A stretch of 64,000 bases of DNA from contig CAJTDX010000014.1 of assembly GCA_910575155.1 (NCBI GenBank), forward strand, positions 19,024-83,023, written 5' to 3'. This DNA comes from Lachnospiraceae bacterium. GTDB lineage: Bacteria > Bacillota > Clostridia > Lachnospirales > Lachnospiraceae. Below are positions 9,433 to 16,795 of this stretch, piece after piece; within the stretch, counting starts at the first letter, position 1; every line of letters starts with the position of its first letter. The translations under genes and the position numbers were made by a program. The notes beneath the pieces were generated by a model. The model was not told the DNA's origin, made no database searches, and saw only the letters and a list, made by a program, of their open reading frames with translations.

Positions 9433-9459
9433 CTTATACCATTTTATCTTTTGTGGCAA
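9433..9459 (-). promoter_or_regulatory. Likely promoter of ddl-murF
   Basis: Read on the minus strand, TTGCCA (9454-9459) precedes TGGTATAAG, an extended -10 (hexamer at 9433-9438). The 15-base spacer is short but tolerable with an extended -10. Confidence 0.45.
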
Positions 9460-9554
9460 GTAAATACAAGTTTGAGTTTCCATAGTTCCGCCAGAATATG
9501 CGCATAGCGGTTGTATACCTCATGATATTCCCACTCAGGATCTAATTTTTCCAT
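9444..9554 (-). CDS. Possible 36-residue peptide of unknown function
   Basis: This is a short frame on the minus strand, MEKLDPEWEYHEVYNRY and onward to a lysine-rich C-terminus. The composition (Trp, Tyr, Glu rich) looks more like real protein than random translation. It has no clear ribosome-binding site and overlaps the ddl promoter, so it may be a relic. The rest of 9555-9775 holds small palindromes (GTGGGCATGCCCAC at 9601-9614 and a CCCCTC/GAGGGG hairpin at 9628-9645) and no gene I can support. Confidence 0.2.
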   Translation of the reverse strand: MEKLDPEWEYHEVYNRYAHILAELWKLKLVFTCHKR

Positions 9555-9775
9555 AATTCTTTATTTGGTTTAGAATAGCAACTGCTATACAAAGAACAAA
9601 GTGGGCATGCCCACTTCAACTCCCCTACCCCCTCAATCATGAGGGGCCTGGACACTTTGCGCGCCGAGCACAATTGCGAAGCAATATTTTACCTCTTGTG
9701 CGAGTGTACATATTTCTTTTCCGCCGCAGTGCGATCATTGTTTTTTTATTTTATAGGGTATCCGAAGGAATTTCC

Positions 9776-9810
9776 TATAAAAAACGGACAGCGAAATCAT
9801 TCCGCTGTCC
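9776..9810 (-). terminator. Terminator after the SPOCS-LysM gene
   Basis: An 8-bp stem pairs GGACAGCG (9786-9793) with CGCTGTCC (9803-9810). Read on the minus strand it is followed by GTTTTTTAT. It lies 5 bp beyond the stop codon. Confidence 0.85.
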
Positions 9811-9815
9811 TGTGT

Positions 9816-11375
9816 TTATCCTACTGTTTTAATGATCAATATCTTATCGCCGCCGCGAATCTGCTCTGAAGCAAGCTGGTTGGTCTTTACGATTTCTGAA
9901 ATCGTGGTAAAATTCTCCTTGGCAATATCCCAGAGCTGATCGCCTTCTTTGGCAATGTACCCAATAATACCGGGACTTTCCTGTAATTGCGCCAGATCCA
10001 GCGGCTCCTGCTGCACTTCTGTAATCTTTTTCACCTGCTGCTGCAAAAATACAATGCAGTTAAGACTCAGCACGGCTTTTACCTCCACCTGGCTGCTGTC
10101 GGTCATCACTGTGGTAAGCTGGTCAATGCCAGTCTGCAGATGGTAACGGCAATTATCATTAATTCCCGGAACTTCAATCAGATAGTGGAACGGCAGCACG
10201 TCTTTTACAGAAGCGACCGGCATCCGGTCGTCGGCCGTTACGTAGAGGATCGTTACCTGCAGCGTACCTTCGACCTGAATGCCGCCTTCTACAATTTCCG
10301 CCCGTTCTGCCACAGCATACCCCTCGCTGGCGCAAATCTGCAGGATCGGCTCCTGATTTTTGTCAATACTCATTTTCTCTGATATTTTGCATTTGGAAGC
10401 ATTTCTCAGCAGCAGTTTTTCAAATATGGCATCCTGGTATACTGGCGTTAATTTCTGATTCACGGCATAGAGATCCGCCACAATCTGATTTTCTTCCTCT
10501 GTAAAAATCTGAATCTCCAGATCCAGCACCAGCTCTAAGTGCAGCATCCGTTCTTCTCCGTCGTAATCCGGCTTGACTTCCAGCTCCACTCCCGATACGT
10601 CATAGGAGACGTCGGCAATCATTTCCTCCGTACAGCCATTGCAGTCGATCGCTCCGGTAAATGGAAGCGCGGTTTCCATCCACTGTAAATGTTCTTCCTC
10701 TTCTTCTCCTTCATAGAGCACAAATACCAGCGCTTCTCCCTTAAGATTCAGCTGCTGGTCCATCAGACGTGTTTCTACGCCCCGAAGCTGTACGCTTTTC
10801 CATAAAACCTGCCGGATATTGGGCTTATTGGAAGGCAGAAGGATTTCTTCTTTAAAACGGAACGTATCTTTTTTGGCAAGAAACAAAGCCATTGCCGCCA
10901 GATTCTGGTTCAAAAGCTGTACGCCGCTCTCCTGTTCCACGCCGGTAAGCAGCTCTTCGTCGTAAATCTCATCAATGACCGCTTTCAGTACCACCAGGGC
11001 CTTGACGCTCAATTTTCTGGAATTGATAATCCCAATCGAAAGATCTTCCATTTCCCACTTTAGCTTAGCCGTATCGTATTCATTGGCGCCATCTATGGCA
11101 AGGCTTTCCTGAAATGGAATCTCACCCGTCATATTGCTGATTTTCCCTTCCTCCTGGTCGCTGCGGTACAGAAGCGAGAATTTCAGCACGCCTTTGAGCC
11201 ATACATGGTCCTGAGTGATGGTAGTTTCATCCAGCATCAGTTCTCCTTTGTCCTGTATAATCCGAATCAAATCCGGTTTCATATCTGGCACGTTAAAATC
11301 ATCATCCAACGTAATCTGGGTCATAGCTTTTCCCTTTTCACGGTTCATATGTATGTATCTTTTCGCTAACTCCAC
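9816..11375 (-). CDS. SPOCS (DUF3794) and LysM domain protein
   Basis: The product is 519 residues. The sequence contains repeated beta-rich SPOCS (DUF3794) modules spread over roughly residues 30-450. It ends in a LysM module (about 470-515) with GDQLWDIAKENFTT, the usual peptidoglycan-binding GDTLWxIA pattern. Such proteins are widespread in spore-forming Clostridia and are assigned to sporulation on that basis; their molecular role is not established. There is no signal peptide. The GTG start at 11375 is used because AGGAG lies 11 bases upstream, and that site sits inside the terminator of veg. It is downstream of veg on the same strand. Confidence 0.85.
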   Translation of the reverse strand: MELAKRYIHMNREKGKAMTQITLDDDFNVPDMKPDLIRIIQDKGELMLDETTITQDHVWLKGVLKFSLLYRSDQEEGKISNMTGEIPFQESLAIDGANEYDTAKLKWEMEDLSIGIINSRKLSVKALVVLKAVIDEIYDEELLTGVEQESGVQLLNQNLAAMALFLAKKDTFRFKEEILLPSNKPNIRQVLWKSVQLRGVETRLMDQQLNLKGEALVFVLYEGEEEEEHLQWMETALPFTGAIDCNGCTEEMIADVSYDVSGVELEVKPDYDGEERMLHLELVLDLEIQIFTEEENQIVADLYAVNQKLTPVYQDAIFEKLLLRNASKCKISEKMSIDKNQEPILQICASEGYAVAERAEIVEGGIQVEGTLQVTILYVTADDRMPVASVKDVLPFHYLIEVPGINDNCRYHLQTGIDQLTTVMTDSSQVEVKAVLSLNCIVFLQQQVKKITEVQQEPLDLAQLQESPGIIGYIAKEGDQLWDIAKENFTTISEIVKTNQLASEQIRGGDKILIIKTVG

Positions 11376-11379
11376 AATA

Positions 11380-11432
11380 AAAACGCTCCTATTCTGAATA
11401 TTGGTACATTCTATTCAGAATCGAAGCGTTTT
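11380..11432 (-). terminator. Intercistronic terminator between veg and the SPOCS-LysM gene
   Basis: This is a long inverted repeat with outer arms AAAACGCT (11380-11387) and AGCGTTTT (11425-11432). The inner arms are ATTCTGAATA (11391-11400) and TATTCAGAAT (11412-11421). Read on the minus strand the stem ends in AGCGTTTTTATTG. The AGGAG of the next gene lies within the 3' arm. Confidence 0.8.
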
Positions 11433-11444
11433 ATTCATTCCTGT

Positions 11445-11693
11445 TTAACACAATTTCATTCTGACATCTCTTGTCAGCACGTCAGCATAACTGAACGAAA
11501 GAAGCTGAGGTGGATTCTTCTCATTCTCATCGTCAACCAAAATGGTAAATACGGAAGGGTAGGCTCCCTGAATCACGCCTTCTTGAATGTCAACTCTGTT
11601 ACGGCCTCTGTCGAGCTGGATCATCACCCGGTTCCCCAGTTGTCCTGATACAGATGCTCGTACTTTATTGATATCTGCTTGCTTTATTGTCAT
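11445..11693 (-). CDS. veg: Veg family protein
   Basis: The product is 82 residues, beginning MTIKQADINKVRASV. The start at 11693 is chosen because GAGGTGGAAAG precedes it. The family is near-universal in low-GC Gram-positives; B. subtilis Veg is very highly expressed and has been linked to biofilm formation and spore outgrowth. The small beta-rich sequence includes GNRVMIQLDRGRNR. Here it has a perfect sigA-type promoter upstream and a strong terminator downstream, consistent with a short abundant transcript. Confidence 0.93.
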   Translation of the reverse strand: MTIKQADINKVRASVSGQLGNRVMIQLDRGRNRVDIQEGVIQGAYPSVFTILVDDENEKNPPQLLSFSYADVLTRDVRMKLC

Positions 11694-11793
11694 TCTTTCC
11701 ACCTCATTTCAAAAATTTGAGAAGCTTCTGTTCTGACTAAACACTCTTATATCAAGCCTTACAGGCCTCCCTTGACAACCTTATATCTCTTTT

Positions 11794-11822
11794 AGTATAT
11801 CACTGCGCTAAATTTCTGTCAA
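11794..11822 (-). promoter_or_regulatory. Strong sigA-type promoter of veg
   Basis: Read on the minus strand, TTGACA (11817-11822) and TATACT (11794-11799) are separated by 17 bases. It leaves a leader of about 95 nt. The B. subtilis veg promoter is a classic strong sigA promoter. Confidence 0.85.
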
Positions 11823-11932
11823 AGGGAAATATGTCTCATAGTTCGACACGATTTGCCGCTTACTCAAAAATAGCCCTTCCAACTAAAATTGTTATCTGCT
11901 AAAATTGTGGTATACAAGGAGGTGGCATACAA

Positions 11933-13111
11933 ATGTCTGAACGGCTGATTTTTCATATTGATGTAAATTCCGCCTACCTGTCCTGGACGGCGGCAGAACA
12001 GTTAAAACAGGGATCTTCCCTGGATCTTCGCACCATCCCCTCCATTATCGGAGGCGATATGGCAAGCCGCCGCGGCGTGGTGCTGGCAAAGTCCGGCCCT
12101 GCCAAAACGTACGGCATCATAACGGGAGAGCCTGTGGCTCATGCTTTGCAAAAATGCCCCAATCTGCATTTAGAATCCCCGGATCATCGTTTGTATTCCC
12201 AGTACAGCCGCCGACTGATGGATCTGCTGATTTCTTTCTGTCCTTCCATTGAACAGGTCAGTATTGACGAGTGCTATATGGATTTTACAGAGAACAAACA
12301 TTGTTACAAAAACCCCCGCGACGCCGCTGTCCAGATCAAAGACACGGTAAAAGAATCTCTGGGATTTACGGTAAATATCGGAATTTCCACCAACAAACTG
12401 CTGGCAAAAATGGCGTCAGACTTCCAGAAGCCGGATAAAGTGCATACCCTGTTTCCGGAAGAAATACCGGAAAAAATGTGGCCTCTTCCCGTACGGGAGC
12501 TGTTTATGGTGGGAAAAGCCTCAGCCGCCGCTTTGGCAAAGCTGGAAATTTGTACCATCGGCGATCTTGCGCACATAGATCCTCAAATATTGGAACAGCA
12601 CATGAAAAGCCATGGGCGGCTGATTTGGAAGTTTGCCAACGGCGTTGATGATTCCCCGGTAAATACGCAGGAAAGCGAATTAAAATGCGTTGGAAATTCC
12701 ACTACCCTTGCCAGAAATGCACAGACGGCGGCAGAAGCCAAAAAAACACTGCATTCTCTGTGCCGGCAGGTCTCTTCCCGACTGCAGAACTACGGACAAT
12801 ATGCAGGGATGGTGAGTACCGAAATACGCTATGCTTCCTTTGTCAGAGTGTCCCATCAAATGCAGCTCCCCTCATCCACCTTTGACGAACAGATCCTCTG
12901 TCACCATGCATGTCTTTTGTTTGACGAGCTATGGAACGGCGAACCTGTGCGCCTTCTGGGAGTGCATACTTCCAAACTTACAGACGAACCGCAGCCCGTA
13001 CAGCTGAATCTGTTTGACCTGCCCAAAACCCAGAAAGAACAAAAAGCGCAGCAGGCGGCGAAAGCGCTGCAGGATAAGTATGGGAAAAATATCATCCGCA
13101 AAGGCTTCTGA
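11933..13111 (+). CDS. dinB: Y-family DNA polymerase (Pol IV-like)
   Basis: The product is 392 residues, a translesion polymerase. The catalytic motifs are FHIDVNSAYLSW near the N-terminus and SIDECYMDFT near residue 110, carrying the metal-binding acidic residues. The sequence then shows the thumb helix-hairpin-helix region and a little-finger domain. Near the C-terminus PVQLNLFDLP fits the QxxLF beta-clamp-binding motif, which argues for a working clamp-tethered enzyme. AAGGAGGTGG precedes the ATG. I saw no clear LexA box upstream, so SOS control cannot be claimed. It is on the opposite strand to its neighbours and probably stands alone. Confidence 0.92.
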   Translation: MSERLIFHIDVNSAYLSWTAAEQLKQGSSLDLRTIPSIIGGDMASRRGVVLAKSGPAKTYGIITGEPVAHALQKCPNLHLESPDHRLYSQYSRRLMDLLISFCPSIEQVSIDECYMDFTENKHCYKNPRDAAVQIKDTVKESLGFTVNIGISTNKLLAKMASDFQKPDKVHTLFPEEIPEKMWPLPVRELFMVGKASAAALAKLEICTIGDLAHIDPQILEQHMKSHGRLIWKFANGVDDSPVNTQESELKCVGNSTTLARNAQTAAEAKKTLHSLCRQVSSRLQNYGQYAGMVSTEIRYASFVRVSHQMQLPSSTFDEQILCHHACLLFDELWNGEPVRLLGVHTSKLTDEPQPVQLNLFDLPKTQKEQKAQQAAKALQDKYGKNIIRKGF

Positions 13112-13140
13112 CCCCGTCTTACCGTCTGCGTTTTGGAACG

Positions 13141-14901
13141 CTATACGGCAAACTGGCTGTTATAAAGTTCCGAATAAAAGCCTTTTTTATCAAGCAGTTG
13201 GGCATGGCTTCCCTGTTCAATGATGTGCCCTTCCTTCATCACCAGGATTATATCCGCTTCCTGAATCGTGGAAAGGCGATGCGCTACGATAAAGCTGGTA
13301 CGTCCTTTCATCATCGTGGCAAAAGCGTTCTGTATTTTCATTTCTGTTCTGGTATCTATGGAGGAAGTCGCCTCGTCCAATATGAGCATGGGCGGCAGAC
13401 ACAGCATCACCCTGGCAATGCACAAAAGCTGTTTTTGTCCTACAGACAGGCTTCCGCCGTCCTCGCCGATTACGGTATCATACCCTTTTGGCAGACGCTT
13501 GATAAAGCTGTGCGCATGGGCGGCTTTGGCAGCCGTTAAAATCTCTTCTTCTGATGCATCCGGTTTTCCCATAATAAGGTTTTCGCGAATGGTTCCCGCC
13601 TTGAGCCATGTTTCCTGAAGCACCATGCCATAGCTTTCCCGCAGACTTTTGCGGGTAACGTCCCGAATGTCCGTTCCTTCCACCTCAATGCTGCCGCTGT
13701 CCACATCATAGAAACGCATCAGCAGATTGATCATGGTGGTCTTTCCGCATCCGGTGGGACCGACAATCGCCACGCGCTCTCCGGGTTTTACCTTAAGGTT
13801 GAAATCCTCAATCAGTTTCCGTTCCGGCACATAGGAAAAACAAACATGCGACAACTCCACATTTCCTTTTACATCCGTCAATTTCTTCACGTTTTGCGGT
13901 TCCGCAATCTGCGGTTCCTCCTCAATCAGCGCAAAAATCCGCTCCGCACATGCAAGCGCATTCTGCAGCTCAGTCACCACGCCGGAAATCTCATTAAAGG
14001 GTTTGGTATACTGATTGGCATAACTCAGAAAACAGGAAAGCTGGCCTACAGTAAAGGCTGCGCCGCCAGCCATGGCAAACAGCGCTCCCACAAGCGTCAC
14101 TCCTGTATATACCAGGCTGTTTACAAAACGGGTTCCGGGGTTGGTCAGGGAAGAGAAAAACGTGGCATTCAAAGAAGCCTGTTCCAGCCTTCTGTTAATC
14201 TCATCGAATTTCTCCAGCACATCCTCCTCTTTGGAAAACGCCTGCACCACTTTCTGGTTTTCGATCATTTCATTGATCAGAGCGGTCTGTTCTCCCCTGG
14301 TGGAAGACTGGAGCATAAACATGGAAAACGTCCTCCGCGCAATAAATGCCGCCACAAAAAGGGACACCGGCGTTACCAGCACCACCACCAGCGTAATCTT
14401 GAAATTTATACTGATCATAAATAACAGTGTTCCCAAAATAGTGACTACCCCTGTAAATAACTGGGAAAATCCCATCAAAAGCCCGTCTGCAAACTGGTCC
14501 ACATCTGCAATTACTCTGCTCACCAGCTCTCCATGGGAATGTCCGTCAATATACTTTAAGGGAAGAATTTCCAGTCTGGCAAAGGCTTCCCGCCGCACGT
14601 CCCGCACCACTTCATAGGTAATCTTATTGTTGCACACGTTCATCAGCCATTGCGCCAGCGCCGCCAACAGAATCACAACCGCCATCCGCACCAGCAATTC
14701 TGTGATTACCGGAAACTCCACCTGTCCCGGAGCAATCACATGGTCAATAACCTGTCCGGTAAGCACCGGAATATATAAGGTGGAGGCTACCGTCACCACG
14801 GCAAAGATTAATGATAGCGCCAGATAAATCCGGTATGCCTGAATATAGCTCAAAACTTTTTTCAGGGTTTCCGGCTGATATTTTTTATCGTTCTTCTTCA
14901 T
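13141..14901 (-). CDS. ABC exporter, subunit with consensus ATPase site
   Basis: The product is 586 residues, with an N-terminal six-helix exporter domain (residues 20-320) and a nucleotide-binding domain. Walker A is GPTGCGKTTM. The signature is LSVGQKQ. Walker B MLILDEATSSID has the catalytic glutamate, and the H-loop lies in VAHRLSTIQ. The start at 14901 is chosen from AGGAGGTGTGTG. It lies 15 bp after a second exporter subunit whose ATPase site is degenerate, so the pair very likely forms a heterodimer of the BmrCD/LmrCD type. Substrate cannot be told from sequence; drugs, peptides or lipids are all possible. Confidence 0.88.
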   Translation of the reverse strand: MKKNDKKYQPETLKKVLSYIQAYRIYLALSLIFAVVTVASTLYIPVLTGQVIDHVIAPGQVEFPVITELLVRMAVVILLAALAQWLMNVCNNKITYEVVRDVRREAFARLEILPLKYIDGHSHGELVSRVIADVDQFADGLLMGFSQLFTGVVTILGTLLFMISINFKITLVVVLVTPVSLFVAAFIARRTFSMFMLQSSTRGEQTALINEMIENQKVVQAFSKEEDVLEKFDEINRRLEQASLNATFFSSLTNPGTRFVNSLVYTGVTLVGALFAMAGGAAFTVGQLSCFLSYANQYTKPFNEISGVVTELQNALACAERIFALIEEEPQIAEPQNVKKLTDVKGNVELSHVCFSYVPERKLIEDFNLKVKPGERVAIVGPTGCGKTTMINLLMRFYDVDSGSIEVEGTDIRDVTRKSLRESYGMVLQETWLKAGTIRENLIMGKPDASEEEILTAAKAAHAHSFIKRLPKGYDTVIGEDGGSLSVGQKQLLCIARVMLCLPPMLILDEATSSIDTRTEMKIQNAFATMMKGRTSFIVAHRLSTIQEADIILVMKEGHIIEQGSHAQLLDKKGFYSELYNSQFAV

Positions 14902-14916
14902 CACACACCTCCTGCT

Positions 14917-16647
14917 CTACTGGTTCTTAAACTGAGACTCATGGATTTCCTGATAAACCTGGCAATGCTGTAAAAGCTCTTCATGAGTTCCCATGCCTGC
15001 AATCTCTCCGTCATCCAGCACAATAATTTTATCGGCGTGCTGAATGGAAGAGGTGCGCTGAGATACAATAAATACCGTAGGAGTTCCCTCCATTTCACGA
15101 ATCGCTTTGCGCAGCCTGGCGTCCGTCGCATAATCCAGAGCGGACGCGCTGTCGTCAAGAATGAGAATTTCCGGTTTCCGCACCAGCGCGCGGGCAATGG
15201 TAAGACGCTGCCTTTGCCCGCCGGAAAAATTCTTTCCTCCCTGCTCCACGGGTGCGTCCAGCTTTCCTTCCTTTCCTTCTACCACTTCTCTTGCCTGCGC
15301 TGTATCCAGCGCCTGAAACAGTTCCTGATCTGTGGCGTCAGCCTTGCCCCAGCAGAGATTTTCGCGGATGGTTCCCTGAAACAGCACCGCCTTTTGCATA
15401 ACAATTCCCACTTTCTGCCGCAGCTCCTCCAGAGAAAATTCTTTTACATTTTTTCCCTGAATCAGCACTTCTCCGGCAGTGGCATCATAAAAACGGGGAA
15501 TCAGATGTACCAATGTAGTTTTTCCCGAACCGGTGCCGCCAATGACGCCGACGGTTTCCCCCTTTTCTACTGAAAAATCAATATCCGACAAGCTTTCCGC
15601 CCCGGCCCCCTGATAAGCCATTCCCACATGGGAAAACTGCACCATGGGACTTCGCCTGTTCACAGGCTGGAACGCTTTACCGCCCGTCTGCTCTGCGGGC
15701 ATACTGCTTTTCATTTCTAATATGGATGAAATCCGCTTTCCACACGCCGCTGCCTTGGTAATGGTAATAATCAGGTTTGCAAGCTTAATAAGCTCCACGA
15801 GAATCTGGGACATATAATTTACCAGAGCCACCACTTCTCCCTGCGTGAGACTGCCGATATTTACCTGAACGGCTCCGGTATAGAGCAGAACAATAGTCGC
15901 CGCATTGATCATGATAAACGTTAGCGGATTCAAAAATGCGCTGATTTTTCCCACGTAATTCTGCATGGACGTCAGGCTTTCCAGACCTTCCTCAAACCTT
16001 CTCTTTTCCTCCTCCTCTTTATGGAAGGCGCGGATTACCCTGGCTCCGGTAAGATTTTCCCTGGTGATTCCCAGTACCTTATCCAGACGTTCCTGTACTT
16101 TGCGGTACAAAGGAATGCTCACCGCCATAATGCCGAACACCACCAGCGAGAGAAGCGGGATTGTCACTGCAAAAATCAGCGCCGCCTTCACATCAATGGT
16201 AAACGCCATAACCATCGCTCCAAACACAATAAAGGGGGAACGCAGAAACAGCCGCAGCACCATATTCACTCCGGACTGTACCTGATTGATATCGCTGGTC
16301 ATACGGGTAATCAGCGTTGCCGTACCTGCCCTGTCGATTTCGGAAAAGGAAAAAGTCTGGATATGGGCAAACAATGCATGGCGTACCCCCGTTCCAAAGC
16401 CTGCCGCCGCCTTTGCCGCAAAATACTGCGCCGTCACTGAGCAGAGCAGCCCAATCAGTCCCAGCGCCACCATCAGCAGAGACATCTTCCATATAAAATT
16501 TCTGTCCTGCTCCGCAATCCCCACATCAATTACCGCTGACACCGCCAGAGGTACAATCAGCTCAAAAGTTGCCTCCAGCATTTTAAACAGAGGCGCTAAG
16601 ACGCACTCTTTTTTGTAATTTTTTAAATACGCCAGTAATTTTTTCAT
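14917..16647 (-). CDS. ABC exporter, subunit with degenerate ATPase site
   Basis: The product is 576 residues; the start at 16647 follows GAAAGGAATCTTT. It contains six membrane helices and then an ATPase domain with Walker A GGTGSGKTTL and signature FSGGQRQR. Walker B reads ILILDDSASALD: an aspartate replaces the catalytic glutamate, and the switch position is QRTSS instead of a histidine. These are hallmarks of the non-hydrolysing half of heterodimeric exporters. It is the first gene of the pair, with its own promoter. Confidence 0.88.
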   Translation of the reverse strand: MKKLLAYLKNYKKECVLAPLFKMLEATFELIVPLAVSAVIDVGIAEQDRNFIWKMSLLMVALGLIGLLCSVTAQYFAAKAAAGFGTGVRHALFAHIQTFSFSEIDRAGTATLITRMTSDINQVQSGVNMVLRLFLRSPFIVFGAMVMAFTIDVKAALIFAVTIPLLSLVVFGIMAVSIPLYRKVQERLDKVLGITRENLTGARVIRAFHKEEEEKRRFEEGLESLTSMQNYVGKISAFLNPLTFIMINAATIVLLYTGAVQVNIGSLTQGEVVALVNYMSQILVELIKLANLIITITKAAACGKRISSILEMKSSMPAEQTGGKAFQPVNRRSPMVQFSHVGMAYQGAGAESLSDIDFSVEKGETVGVIGGTGSGKTTLVHLIPRFYDATAGEVLIQGKNVKEFSLEELRQKVGIVMQKAVLFQGTIRENLCWGKADATDQELFQALDTAQAREVVEGKEGKLDAPVEQGGKNFSGGQRQRLTIARALVRKPEILILDDSASALDYATDARLRKAIREMEGTPTVFIVSQRTSSIQHADKIIVLDDGEIAGMGTHEELLQHCQVYQEIHESQFKNQ

Positions 16648-16729
16648 AAAGATTCCTTTCACTCTTTATTCTTATATTTTACTTATGTTCCGGGTATTCT
16701 TTTATTTTATCCATTTCCCGGTAAAAGAA

Positions 16730-16758
16730 ATTATACATAATTTTCCATAAAAATTCAA
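16730..16758 (-). promoter_or_regulatory. Promoter of the heterodimeric exporter operon
   Basis: Read on the minus strand, TTGAAT (16753-16758) and TATAAT (16730-16735) are spaced by 17 bases. It lies about 80 bp before the start codon. Confidence 0.6.
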
Positions 16759-16761
16759 ATA

Positions 16762-16791
16762 GCAAAACAGAGACGCCGAAGCGTCTCTGTT
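16762..16791 (-). terminator. Terminator after the MacB-type permease gene
   Basis: A perfect 11-bp stem (16766-16776 with 16781-16791) is closed by a TTCG tetraloop on the minus strand and followed by TTTTGC. Confidence 0.88.
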
Positions 16792-16795
16792 ATAC

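Noticed and set aside
9601..9645. GTGGGCATGCCCAC palindrome and following CCCCTC/GAGGGG hairpin considered as a terminator
   Set aside because: No T-tract follows on either strand, and no gene end is close by.
11826..11932. LexA/SOS box upstream of the Y-family polymerase
   Set aside because: No sequence close to the Firmicute CGAAC-N4-GTTYG consensus was found.
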